From: Lentzea waywayandensis
GTDB taxonomy: Bacteria > Actinomycetota > Actinomycetes > Mycobacteriales > Pseudonocardiaceae
Direction: 5' to 3'
DNA: 64,000 nt
Assembly (NCBI RefSeq): GCF_900115955.1
Contig: NZ_FOYL01000006.1
Location: 339,849-403,848 of the forward strand
The position numbers and the translations under genes were made by a program. This document shows, piece by piece, positions 24,825 through 32,780 of this stretch. The notes below the pieces were generated by a model. That model was not told the DNA's origin. It saw only the letters and a list, made by a program, of their open reading frames with translations, and did not search any database. The stretch's first letter is position 1; each line of letters opens with the position of its first letter.

Positions 24825-25892
24825 TCAGACCGCGGCCTTGGCCCGCAACGGTGCCGCGACCTCGTGCAGGTGCTCCAGCACGTATCCGTACGAGCGGAAC
24901 AAGCCGCACTGCGCGTAGGAGATGCCGCGCTGCTCGCAGAAGTTGTGGACGATCACCTGCGCGTGCCGCAGCGCCGGCCGGGGCATGCTCGGGAACAGGT
25001 GGTGCTCGATCTGGTAGTTCAGGCCGCCGAGCAGGATGTCCGTGAACCAGCCGCCCCGGATGTTGCGCGAGGTCAGCACCTGCTTGCGCAGGAAGTCGAG
25101 CGAGTGGCCGGCCGACAGCACCGGCATGCCCTTGTGGTTGGGGGCGAAGGAACAACCCATGTAGAAGCCCCACAACGCCTGGTGCACGAGGATGAACGCG
25201 ATGGCGTACACGGGCGAGAGCACCCAGAACACGACACCGAGGTACACCACGACGTTCGCGATCATCACGAACCGCTCGCGGCCGGAGTACCGGATCGAGT
25301 GCCAGTGCAGCGCGAAGCCTTCGAGCAGCAGCAACGGGAAGAACAACACCGCCTGGTGCGAGGCGATCCACCGCAGCGGACCGCGCTTGTCCGCGCCCTG
25401 CCGCTGCGTGAACGCCAGCACCGAGATGTCGACGTCCGGGTCCTCGTCCTCGTGGTTCGGGTTGGCGTGGTGCCGGTTGTGCTTGCCGACCCACCAGTCG
25501 TAGCTGACGCCGACCAGTCCGCTGTGGACGTAGCCGGTGATCGCGTTCCACTTCTTCGTGGCGAAGATCTGCTTGTGGCCCGCGTCGTGCCCGATGAACG
25601 CGAGCTGCGTGGTCATCGCCGCCAGGACGACCGCCACCGCGAGCTGCCACCAGGAGTCGCCCAGCAGCGCGAACGTCACCCACGCCGCCGCGTAGACGGC
25701 GAGGTTCACGCCGATTCGCGCGAAGTAGTAACCACGCCGCCGAGCGAGCAGGCCAGCCTGCTTGATCTCGGCGGCCAAGTGGGCGAAGTCGCTCGCCTGC
25801 CGGAGTGCCATTTGCGCAGAATGCCGGATGGCGGCGACGAAGTCATGCACGGCCGATGAAGTCGTTACAAACCGCGTGGGTCGGTCGCGCAC
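24825..25892 (-). CDS. Membrane fatty-acid (acyl-CoA/acyl-lipid) desaturase
   Basis: 355 residues of the membrane di-iron desaturase family. The three histidine boxes are HDAGH (102-106), HNRHH (138-142) and QIEHH (294-298). Membrane segments lie around residues 60-100 and 180-245. Q-x-x-HH in the third box marks the front-end/Delta-9 DesA3-like type. It introduces a cis double bond into an acyl chain with O2 and ferredoxin or an oxidoreductase. The start is uncertain: GTG 25892 gives the longest form; GTG 25850 or ATG 25811 are possible. It is transcribed away from the hydroxylase/methyltransferase pair. Confidence 0.9.
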   Translation of the reverse strand: MRDRPTRFVTTSSAVHDFVAAIRHSAQMALRQASDFAHLAAEIKQAGLLARRRGYYFARIGVNLAVYAAAWVTFALLGDSWWQLAVAVVLAAMTTQLAFIGHDAGHKQIFATKKWNAITGYVHSGLVGVSYDWWVGKHNRHHANPNHEDEDPDVDISVLAFTQRQGADKRGPLRWIASHQAVLFFPLLLLEGFALHWHSIRYSGRERFVMIANVVVYLGVVFWVLSPVYAIAFILVHQALWGFYMGCSFAPNHKGMPVLSAGHSLDFLRKQVLTSRNIRGGWFTDILLGGLNYQIEHHLFPSMPRPALRHAQVIVHNFCEQRGISYAQCGLFRSYGYVLEHLHEVAAPLRAKAAV

Positions 25893-26023
25893 CGGACACG
25901 ATCAGGTGATCATGATCATCATCTCCGGCGAGCCGCTCGCCCCTGCCCCGGCCGCTGAGGTCCAGTGCTGCGCAATCGGGCCCGCCGCGGACGCGGGCCG
26001 ATCCGGAGAGAGGACCAGTAGGC

Positions 26024-27181
26024 GTGGTCGACCACACAACCGTGCTCATCGCGGGCGCGGGGCCGGCGGGGCTCGTGTTAGCCAACTTGTTGCGCGCGGA
26101 AGGGATCGCCACCCTCATCGTGGAGCGGGCGACCCGGGAGCAGGTGCAGACCCGCGCGAGGGCAGGATTTTTGGGGCCGAACAGTGCTCGCGTCCTCGCT
26201 GAGCACGGGCTCGGCGCCGGGATGCTCCACAAAGGACGGTCGCACGGCGTCTGCGCTTTTCGGGGCGAGGACGGGGAGTTCGAGCTGGACTACGCCGCGC
26301 TCGGTCGGGGCGAAGTGCACACCGTCTACCCGCAGCAGGACCTCGTTACGGACCTGATCGCCGAATATCTGAGCCGTGGCGGGGAGATCCGCTTCGGTGC
26401 CACCGTCACCGGCGTCGATTCCGGTACCGCGACGATCCGTTACCGCGACGAGCAGGGCGCAGGTGTTGCCACCGGACGGTTCCTCGCGGGGTGCGACGGC
26501 AGCAACGGGGCCACCCGGCAGGCGATTCCGGCGGGCTTAGGGCAGCGCCACGCCCAGGACCACGGCGTCAGCTGGCTCGCCGTCCTCGCCGAGGCACCGC
26601 AGAGCATGGCCGCGGTCACCTACGCGATCCACGACGACGGCTTCGCGGGCCACATGGCCCGCAGCCCCGAGGTGACGCGGTACTACCTCCAGGTTCCTCC
26701 CGGCGACGACCCGGAGTCCTGGACCGACGAACGCATCTGGGCCGCTCTGGACACCCGGATGCGCACCGACGAGTTCGGAGCGCTCAAACCGGGCCCGATC
26801 ACCGAGCGCCGGATCGTCCGGCTGCGCTCCGAGGTCGTCGACCCGATCCAGCACGACAGGCTGTTCCTCGTCGGTGACGCGGCCAGCCTGATCAGCCCGT
26901 CCGCCGCCAAGGGCGCCAATCTGGCGATCATGGAGGCCGAGGTGCTGGCCTCCGCCCTGATCTCCGCCCTGCACCGGGACGACGAACGGCCGCTGGCCGC
27001 GTACTCGCGCACCTGCCTGCCCCGCGTCTGGCGGGCGCAGGAGTTCTCGCGCTGGATGATCGACCTCCTGCACACCCAGGACGACGACTTCCACCGTGCT
27101 CTACGTCGCGCCCGGCTGCACAGCCTGCGCGACTGCCGCGCCCACCAGAACTTCTTCGCCGAGCACTACGTCGGCATCTGA
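26024..27181 (+). CDS. 4-hydroxybenzoate 3-monooxygenase-like FAD monooxygenase
   Basis: 385 residues, alignable along its length with PobA. It has the FAD loop GAGPAGL, the RARAG segment equivalent to PobA Arg42-Arg44, the DG of AGCDGSNG, and the FAD ribityl motif FLVGDAASLISPSAAKGAN, matching PobA Pro293 and Asn300. By alignment the two active-site tyrosines (Tyr201 in VTYAIH, Tyr385 in HYVGI), Arg214, Arg220 and Tyr222 are kept. PobA Ser212, part of the carboxylate site, is Met here, so the substrate may differ from 4-hydroxybenzoate. Codons 19 and 172 are TTA, very rare in such genomes. It is followed 18 bases later by a methyltransferase gene. Confidence 0.87.
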   Translation: MVDHTTVLIAGAGPAGLVLANLLRAEGIATLIVERATREQVQTRARAGFLGPNSARVLAEHGLGAGMLHKGRSHGVCAFRGEDGEFELDYAALGRGEVHTVYPQQDLVTDLIAEYLSRGGEIRFGATVTGVDSGTATIRYRDEQGAGVATGRFLAGCDGSNGATRQAIPAGLGQRHAQDHGVSWLAVLAEAPQSMAAVTYAIHDDGFAGHMARSPEVTRYYLQVPPGDDPESWTDERIWAALDTRMRTDEFGALKPGPITERRIVRLRSEVVDPIQHDRLFLVGDAASLISPSAAKGANLAIMEAEVLASALISALHRDDERPLAAYSRTCLPRVWRAQEFSRWMIDLLHTQDDDFHRALRRARLHSLRDCRAHQNFFAEHYVGI

Positions 27182-27199
27182 GCCACAGGAACCGTCACC

Positions 27200-28852
27200 A
27201 TGATCTCGACCAGCACACCCGTCATCGCCGCGGCCGACCTCGACCGGCTGACCGCCACGATGGCCCTCATCGGCGCGCACGACACGCACTCGGCCCTCGC
27301 CGCCGCGGTGCCGTCGCTGCCCGCCGACCAGCGCGCCGCCGTCACGCGGCACGCCACCCTCGACCACGCCGCGTTGCTGATCTTCCCGGAAACCCTTGCG
27401 GGACTTGCGGACGAGCTCGCGCGGCACGGCATCGAGGTCGGCACCATGACCCCGAGCGTCGTCGTCCGCGAACGGCTGAGCGCCCGCTACTCGGTGCCCG
27501 TCGCGGACCTGAAGGTCGGCATCCTGCGCGCGCCCGTCTCCGACCGCAACGGCTGGCCGTGCGAACTGGAGATCTTCGTGATGGTGACGCCGCCGGAGCT
27601 GGCGCACATCGCGGAGGACGAACGCCGCCACGAACACGAGAACCACGTCGCGCTGGCCGTGCGGCGGCCGGATCCGGTGCTGCTGCGCGGACTGCGCACC
27701 ATGATCGCCGGTGTCATGCGCCCGGACGGCGGCGGCTACAACGGCTACGAGAACCACTCGGTGCTCTACTTCCGTGACGCGCACTGCGCCGACCCCGCGT
27801 TCCGCCGCCTGGAACTGATCTCCACCGGCCGGTTTCCCCAGCTCCAGGCCACCCATCAGCGCGAGTCCTGTGCCGGCACCGAGTTGCTGCGCCTGCTGAC
27901 CGGCGCGTGGGCGACGCAGGCCATCGCGACCGCAGCCGAGCTCCGGCTGCTCGACCACCTCGTGACGATCCCGGACCTGCCCGGTCTGGCGTCGGCCACC
28001 GGCACCGAACCCCAAAGCCTGGCAAGGCTTCTGCGCTACCTGACCTCGCTCGGCGTCGTTCACCTGTCCGGTGGGCGGCACAGCCTCACCGACCTCGGCG
28101 AGCTGCTGCGGTCCGACCTGACGGGTTCGATGCGGCCGCTCGCGCTGATGTACGGCGGCCCGTTCTACCGGTCGTTCGCCGAGCTCACCGAGGCCGTCCG
28201 CAGCGGAGAGGAGTCGTACGCGAAGGCGTTCGGCGCCCACCACTTCGCCCACATGGCAACGGATCCGGACCTGGCCGAGCTGTTCCACGGGTCCATGGCC
28301 GCGAGCAACGCGATGTTCACCGGTGTCACCAAGGTCGTCGACTTCTCCTCGGCCGGCACCGTCGTGGACGTGGCGGGCGGCAACGGCGAGCTGTTGTCCC
28401 GCGTGCTGCACGCCAACCCGGCGGTGCGGGGCGTTCTGCTCGACCTCCCGAACGCCCTCGCCGCCGCCGAGCCACGCCTCGCCGACCTCGCGGACCGCGT
28501 CACCCTCGTCCCCGGTGACTTCACCCGCTCGGTCCCCGGCACCGGCGACATCTACCTGCTGTCCCGCGTGCTGCACGACTGGGACGACGAGCAGTGCCGC
28601 ACCATCCTGGCCACGTGCGCGCGGAACATGCCCGCACACGCCGAACTCCTGGTGATCGAGCGCCTGCTGCCCGAGGCCGGCGAGGTGGACTCGCTCGCGA
28701 TCCCGTGGGACATCCACATGCTGTGCAACACCGGTGGCCGCGAGCGCACCGAGTCGCACTACAGCGCGTTGCTCGCCGAGGCCGGTTTCGACCTCGTCGA
28801 GACGCACGCCCTGCCGCTGGACGCGCACGTCATGCGCGCCCGGCTGAGCTAA
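27200..28852 (+). CDS. Two-domain protein: unknown N-terminal domain fused to an O-methyltransferase
   Basis: 550 residues, about 210 longer than a usual small-molecule O-methyltransferase. Residues about 218-300 form the winged-helix dimerisation domain (AIATAAELRLLDHL, LLRYLTSLGVVH). Residues 300-550 form the Methyltransf_2 SAM domain, with VVDVAGGNGELLSRVL, PGDFTRSVPGTGDIYLLSRVLHDWDDEQC and GRERTESHY. The catalytic His of this family falls in RVLHDWDD. The first about 215 residues (ELEIFVMVTPPELAHIAEDERR; MRPDGGGYNGYENHSVLYFR in part) match nothing I know. The gene is in operon with the hydroxylase, so hydroxylation then methylation of an aromatic ring is likely. Its stop overlaps that of the convergent VOC gene. 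Confidence 0.82.
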   Translation: MISTSTPVIAAADLDRLTATMALIGAHDTHSALAAAVPSLPADQRAAVTRHATLDHAALLIFPETLAGLADELARHGIEVGTMTPSVVVRERLSARYSVPVADLKVGILRAPVSDRNGWPCELEIFVMVTPPELAHIAEDERRHEHENHVALAVRRPDPVLLRGLRTMIAGVMRPDGGGYNGYENHSVLYFRDAHCADPAFRRLELISTGRFPQLQATHQRESCAGTELLRLLTGAWATQAIATAAELRLLDHLVTIPDLPGLASATGTEPQSLARLLRYLTSLGVVHLSGGRHSLTDLGELLRSDLTGSMRPLALMYGGPFYRSFAELTEAVRSGEESYAKAFGAHHFAHMATDPDLAELFHGSMAASNAMFTGVTKVVDFSSAGTVVDVAGGNGELLSRVLHANPAVRGVLLDLPNALAAAEPRLADLADRVTLVPGDFTRSVPGTGDIYLLSRVLHDWDDEQCRTILATCARNMPAHAELLVIERLLPEAGEVDSLAIPWDIHMLCNTGGRERTESHYSALLAEAGFDLVETHALPLDAHVMRARLS

Positions 28853-29196
28853 CGCACCAGGCAGAAGGGGTGGCCGGCGGGATCCGCGTACACGTGGAAC
28901 CGCTCGCCACCGCCTTCGAGCCTGCGCGCGCCCAGCGCCAGCACCTTCTCGCCCGCCGCCGCGAGATCGTCCACACGCACGTCGAAGTGCATGTGGGCGG
29001 TCTCGTCCGGCCACTTCGGCGGTTGCCAGTCCTCGACCCGCGCGAACGCCACACCGGGCCGGTCGGGGGCGTCACCGATGACGACGAACGCGCCGTCGTC
29101 CTGCACCCGGATCATCCCGAGCAGCTTCTCGTAGAACTCCGCGAGGCCCTGCGGATCAGGGCAGTCGATCACCAGTCCGTGCCAACGTCCGATCAT
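28849..29196 (-). CDS. VOC-superfamily (glyoxalase/bleomycin-resistance fold) protein
   Basis: 115 residues with two beta-alpha-beta-beta-beta modules: GLVIDCPDPQGLAEFYEKLLG, then AHMHFDVRVDDLAAAGEKVLALGAR and a terminal HVYADPAGHPFCLVR (short form ADPAGHPFCL). Candidate metal ligands are His in AHMHFDV and Glu/His near the end. This actinobacterial VOC subfamily is of unknown substrate. It is related in sequence to the protein at 43628-43975. It converges on the methyltransferase gene with a four-base overlap of stops. Confidence 0.85.
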   Translation of the reverse strand: MIGRWHGLVIDCPDPQGLAEFYEKLLGMIRVQDDGAFVVIGDAPDRPGVAFARVEDWQPPKWPDETAHMHFDVRVDDLAAAGEKVLALGARRLEGGGERFHVYADPAGHPFCLVR

Positions 29197-29239
29197 GCGC
29201 GGGATGCTGGCACGGATCGAGGACAGCGACCGCCCTGGA

Positions 29240-29962
29240 TCACACGAGCGGCATCGCCATCACCGGTGGCGTGGACGGCTTCTCCGAACCTCCCGAGGGC
29301 TCCACGGTCAGCGCGACCTCCTTCGCCCCGGTCAGTCCGCTGACCACGACCGGCGTCGACCGGGACTGGAGCAGTCCGGCCGGGTGCGGGTCTTTGTCGG
29401 CACCGATCAGCCAGAGCTGGTAGATCCGGCCGTCACCGGGATCGGGCAGGTCCTTGGCGAGGAACAGCGCCTCGTCGCGGCTGGCCGACACGACAGCGGT
29501 GCCGGTGGCGCCGTTCGGAGCCTTGCCGTTGATCAGCTTCGCGTCCGGTGTGGACAGGAAGTCGGAGAACCGGCTGTACTCGCTGGAGAGTTGCGCCAGC
29601 TGCCTGTCCTGGTCGGACTCCGTGTACTGCACCGTCACGAAGACTGCGGCGACCAGGCAGGCGGCCGCGAGCAGCCCGCCGGCCCAGCGCACCCGGCGCG
29701 GGTTCGGCACGCGTGCCGCGTGGGGAGAGACCTGGCGGGTCTCCGCCGCCGCGGCGAGCACTCGGGCACGCAGCTGCGGTGGCGGCGGGGACTCCACCGC
29801 GACGCCCAGGCGGGCGGCGGTGGCCGCGAGCTCGGCGACCTCGACCGCGCAGCTCTCGCAGCGGGTCAGGTGCGTCTCGAAGGCGGCCCGTTCGATCTCG
29901 GACAGCGCGTTCACGGCGTAGGCGCCGGTGAGCGTGTGCAGATCAGCGGATGTGGTCCTCAT
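29240..29962 (-). CDS. rskA: Anti-sigma-K factor, RskA-type
   Basis: 240 residues. An N-terminal anti-sigma domain (residues 1-85: DLHTLTGAYAVNALSEIERAAFETHL, then the zinc-site-like CESCAVEV) is followed by one membrane helix (GLLAAACLVAAVFVTV, residues about 103-120). An extracytoplasmic RskA domain follows, with RIYQLWLIGADKDPHPAGLL, VVVSGLTGAKEVALTVEPSGGSEKPS in outline. It should hold the upstream sigma factor at the membrane until regulated proteolysis releases it. Its ATG overlaps the sigma-factor stop (ATGA, 29959-29962), giving balanced translation. Confidence 0.9.
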   Translation of the reverse strand: MRTTSADLHTLTGAYAVNALSEIERAAFETHLTRCESCAVEVAELAATAARLGVAVESPPPPQLRARVLAAAAETRQVSPHAARVPNPRRVRWAGGLLAAACLVAAVFVTVQYTESDQDRQLAQLSSEYSRFSDFLSTPDAKLINGKAPNGATGTAVVSASRDEALFLAKDLPDPGDGRIYQLWLIGADKDPHPAGLLQSRSTPVVVSGLTGAKEVALTVEPSGGSEKPSTPPVMAMPLV

Positions 29963-30558
29963 CCGGTCACCCCCATGCAGTCCCGCAGTCGGATCAGGCC
30001 GTCGCGCATCCTGGTCTTGACCGTGCCGAGCGGGATGCTCAGCAGGCTCGCGACCTCCGGATACGAGTAGCCCTGGTAGTAGGCGAGCAGCACGGACTCG
30101 CGCTGCAGCTCGGTCAGGAAGCTCAGGCACCGGCGCACCTGACGTTGTTCGAGCCGGCCGTCGACCTGCTCGCTCACCTCGTCGAAGGGCCTGCCCGGAT
30201 CGAGCCGGGCCGCGCGGTCCTCGCGGTGGGTGGCGGCCTGGGCGGACCGGACGCGGTCGACGGCACGGCGGTGCGTCAGCGTGAGGATCCAGGTGTTGGC
30301 GCTGCCCCGGTCGGGGTCGAACCTGGTCGCGGTCCGCCACACCTCGAGCATCACCTCCTGGAACACCTCCTCCGACTGCGCCTGATCCCGCACCACCCGC
30401 CTGATCAGCCCGAACACCGAGCCGGACACGACGTCGTAGAGCCGCTCGAACGCGGCCTCGTCGCCCCGTGCGACCAGGGCGAGCAGCTCGTCGGCGGTCG
30501 GCCCCACGTCCCGCGGGGTCCTCGGCAGGCTTTGCAGCGCCCGCTCACGCTCAGGCAT
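29959..30558 (-). CDS. sigK: ECF sigma factor, SigK-type
   Basis: 199 residues. Region 2 contains FERLYDVVSGSVFGLIRRVVRDQAQSEEVFQEVMLEVWRTATRFDPDRGSANTWILTLTHRRAVDRVRS in outline; key motifs are QSEEVFQEVMLEVW and HRRAVDRVR. Region 4 has FLTELQRESVLLAYYQGYSYPEVASLLSIPLGTVKTRMRDGL. It is the partner of the RskA protein encoded downstream. In mycobacteria SigK/RskA controls the MPT70/MPT83 fasciclin proteins. The same trio is present here, with a matching promoter in front of the fasciclin gene. Confidence 0.92.
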   Translation of the reverse strand: MPERERALQSLPRTPRDVGPTADELLALVARGDEAAFERLYDVVSGSVFGLIRRVVRDQAQSEEVFQEVMLEVWRTATRFDPDRGSANTWILTLTHRRAVDRVRSAQAATHREDRAARLDPGRPFDEVSEQVDGRLEQRQVRRCLSFLTELQRESVLLAYYQGYSYPEVASLLSIPLGTVKTRMRDGLIRLRDCMGVTG

Positions 30559-30668
30559 CCCAGGTCCTCTCCTCAGCGTTGTCCCTTCTGGTGTTCGCAG
30601 CGGAGGCGCTGATGGATCGGTGCCGGATGGGTCACATCCCAGGCCGGGTAACGGATCGATAACCACAC

Positions 30669-30696
30669 CCATCCGCTCCCCGAGGAGCGGCGAATC
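30669..30696 (+). promoter_or_regulatory. SigK-type promoter of the fasciclin gene
   Basis: CCATCC at 30669-30674 and CGAATC at 30691-30696, separated by 16 bases, match the mycobacterial SigK consensus (CCATCC then CCGAATCG). The boxes lie about 40 bases upstream of ATG 30739 and point at it. This links the gene to the adjacent sigma factor directly from sequence. Confidence 0.75.
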
Positions 30697-30738
30697 ACGG
30701 GCAGCAACTGCTCGATCACCCCTTGGAGATGTCTCGTC

Positions 30739-31389
30739 ATGAACAAGACCGTCCGCAACACCGTCCTGGCCGTCGGCGCCGTCTCCCTCGCCCTGTTCGG
30801 CGCGGCGTGCGGCTCGGGTGACATGGCCAGCAGCGGCACCTCGTCCAGTGCCGCCCCCACCTCGACCGCGACGTCGTCCGCCGCGATGGCCGACCCGGCC
30901 GCCAACCTCGTCGGCCCGGGTTGTGCCGACTACGCGAAGCAGGTTCCGTCCGGTGCCGGTTCGGTCAGCGGCATGGCCGCCGACCCGGTCGCCGTGGCCG
31001 CGAGCAACAACCCGCTGCTCACGACGCTGGTCAGCGCAGTGTCCGGCAAGCTCAACCCGAAGGTGAACCTGGTCTCGACGCTCAACGGTGCCGAGTTCAC
31101 CGTCTTCGCGCCGGTCGACTCCGCGTTCGCGAAGATCGACGCCGCGACGATCGAGAAGCTCAAGACCGACGACGCGCTGCTGACCAAGATCCTGACCTAC
31201 CACGTCGTCCCCGGCCAGATCACGCCCGACAAGATCGCCGGTGACCAGAAGACCGTCCAGACCGGCACGGTCAAGGTGGCCGGCTCCGGCAACGCGATCA
31301 AGGTCAACGACGCCAACGTCATCTGCGGTGGCGTGAAGACCGCGAACGCCACCGTCTACCTCATCGACTCGGTCCTGCTCCCGGCCTGA
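30739..31389 (+). CDS. Fasciclin-domain lipoprotein (MPT83/MPT70-like)
   Basis: 216 residues. A lipoprotein signal ends in LFGAAC, with the lipid-bearing Cys at about residue 26. A Ser/Thr/Ala-rich linker follows, then a FAS1 domain (residues about 80-216) with H1 [16 protein letters not shown] motif TYHVVPGQI and the end [13 protein letters not shown]. The layout and length match mycobacterial MPT83, a surface protein. It is divergent from sigK/rskA and carries a SigK-type promoter, so it is the predicted output of that regulon. A strong terminator follows. Confidence 0.92.
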   Translation: MNKTVRNTVLAVGAVSLALFGAACGSGDMASSGTSSSAAPTSTATSSAAMADPAANLVGPGCADYAKQVPSGAGSVSGMAADPVAVAASNNPLLTTLVSAVSGKLNPKVNLVSTLNGAEFTVFAPVDSAFAKIDAATIEKLKTDDALLTKILTYHVVPGQITPDKIAGDQKTVQTGTVKVAGSGNAIKVNDANVICGGVKTANATVYLIDSVLLPA

Positions 31390-31427
31390 CCCGTCGGGCA
31401 GTACTACTCGCACTCCGGCAATCGCAG

Positions 31428-31458
31428 GGCGGGGCTGACTTCGGTCGGCCCCGCCTTT
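31428..31458. terminator. Rho-independent terminator with UUCG loop
   Basis: A 12-bp stem (31428-31439 with 31444-31455, one G-U pair) closed by a TTCG tetraloop and followed by TTT. It lies 39 bases after the fasciclin stop and 14 bases before the stop of the convergent DUF6653 gene. Confidence 0.85.
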
Positions 31459-31471
31459 CCGTTGCGGCCGT

Positions 31472-31954
31472 TCAGGACCGCTGAGCCTGGTGGCGTTCCC
31501 ACAGCCAGCCGAGGCGGTCGATCCGCCACAGTTGCGCGACGACGACCAGCGTCGCACCGAACACCGTCGGCCACACCGAGAGCACGACCAGACCCCACAC
31601 GATCAGCCCGAACCCCAAGGCGCCCAAGGTGACCAGCAGCCGGAGCACCTGACGATGGTCCGGCGGCACGAGCTCGCGGTCCTCCAGCCAGGCGCGTTCT
31701 CCGTAGATGCCGCGGGCGGCCCAGCTCCGCGGTTCACGCACCGGCGGAAACGCCCTCGGGTTGACGAACAGCCAGACGATCACGGCGGCGATCGCCACGA
31801 GGCTCCACCACCCGATCCACGTCCGGCTCCAGATCGCCAGCAGCATCAACGGGATCGCGGCGAACCGCGTCCACACGCTCCACGGGTTGGCGTGCCGCTG
31901 CCACGCCTCGTCGTTCATGCCGAACGTCTTCGCGATGCGGTCAACCGCGTCCAT
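31472..31954 (-). CDS. DUF6653-family membrane protein
   Basis: 160 residues starting MDAVDRIAKTFGMNDEAWQRHANPWSVWTRF, which is the characteristic opening of DUF6653 (key piece RHANPWSVWTRF). Two membrane hairpins follow: residues about 32-70 and 115-145. The segment between them contains PPVREPRSWAARGIYGE. Function is unknown. ATG 31954 has AGGGG eight bases upstream. The gene lies 11 bases downstream of the tetR gene on the same strand, so it is probably the regulator's target. Confidence 0.8.
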   Translation of the reverse strand: MDAVDRIAKTFGMNDEAWQRHANPWSVWTRFAAIPLMLLAIWSRTWIGWWSLVAIAAVIVWLFVNPRAFPPVREPRSWAARGIYGERAWLEDRELVPPDHRQVLRLLVTLGALGFGLIVWGLVVLSVWPTVFGATLVVVAQLWRIDRLGWLWERHQAQRS

Positions 31955-31965
31955 TGTGGATCCCC

Positions 31966-32574
31966 TCACGGCCTGGTCGTCCTGTCGATCTCGGTGAACG
32001 CGCTCAGCCAGCGGTCGTCGGCGAAGAGTCCGCCGGTCAGCATCTCCAGACCGGCCCGCGCACCGCGCACGGCGGTCGCGGTCTCCGCCGGATCTCCGCC
32101 CAGCAGCCGGCCGACGTGATCACCGAGGACGAGCGGTGCCAGCAACCACGACACGTAGGTGACAGCCCGCGCCCGCGAATCGGACGTGGGGCGCACCCAG
32201 CCCTCCGCTTCGCCGTCGGCCAGCCACACCTGCGTGCGTTCGACGATCTCGGCGAACAACGCGCCGGCCGCCTCCGTGTCGTCGAGCAGCGCCCGCGCCA
32301 GGTACCGCCGCACGGGAGTCGCGGCGCTCAGCACCTCGCCCAGGGCCTCGGTCGCCGCCTCGTCGCCGGACCGGATCGAGTCCAGGACGTAGTCGTCGCA
32401 GGCCTGGCGCAGGCCTTCCTTCGAGCCGAAGTGGTGCACGACCAGCGCGGGGGAGACCCCGGCGTCCGCGGCCACCGCCCGCACCGACGTGCCGGAGATG
32501 CCCTCGGAGCCGAACCGGGTCAGCGCGGCGTCGCGGATGCGGGCCCGCGCCGTCAGATCAGAGGCTGAACGCAT
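31966..32574 (-). CDS. TetR-family transcriptional regulator
   Basis: 202 residues. The N-terminal HTH reads RARIRDAALTRFGSEGISGTSVRAVAADAGVSPALVVHHFGSKEGL (key pieces TSVRAVAADAGVSPALV and HHFGSKE). The C-terminal ligand domain is alpha-helical. ATG 32574 is chosen because the promoter at 32581-32609 predicts a transcript starting within a base or two of it. An upstream ATG (32592) falls inside the operator. It leads a two-gene operon with DUF6653 and probably represses its own promoter. Confidence 0.88.
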   Translation of the reverse strand: MRSASDLTARARIRDAALTRFGSEGISGTSVRAVAADAGVSPALVVHHFGSKEGLRQACDDYVLDSIRSGDEAATEALGEVLSAATPVRRYLARALLDDTEAAGALFAEIVERTQVWLADGEAEGWVRPTSDSRARAVTYVSWLLAPLVLGDHVGRLLGGDPAETATAVRGARAGLEMLTGGLFADDRWLSAFTEIDRTTRP

Positions 32575-32580
32575 GTGCAG

Positions 32581-32609
32581 AGTATTGAACATCTGTTCAG
32601 CCCTGTCCA
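32581..32609 (-). promoter_or_regulatory. Promoter with embedded 14-bp palindromic operator for the TetR operon
   Basis: On the minus strand TGGACA (32609-32604), a 17-base spacer and AATACT (32586-32581) form a promoter. The spacer and -10 edge contain the perfect palindrome TGAACA-GA-TGTTCA (32599-32586). A bound repressor would cover both boxes. The predicted start site leaves no room for a leader before ATG 32574. Confidence 0.7.
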
Positions 32610-32780
32610 GGTTGGCGGCCCCGGCGTCGCTCCCGCCGGTATTGACAGAGCCGCCATCTGCGAACAAACATGGAAGCGCTCTCATAACCGGTCTGGACCA
32701 GTTCTCGGACCGGAGGCCTCCGACCGCCCTGCAACCGGTCGGGGGACCTGCTGACAGAGCCCCCCTGCACAAGGAGTCAG

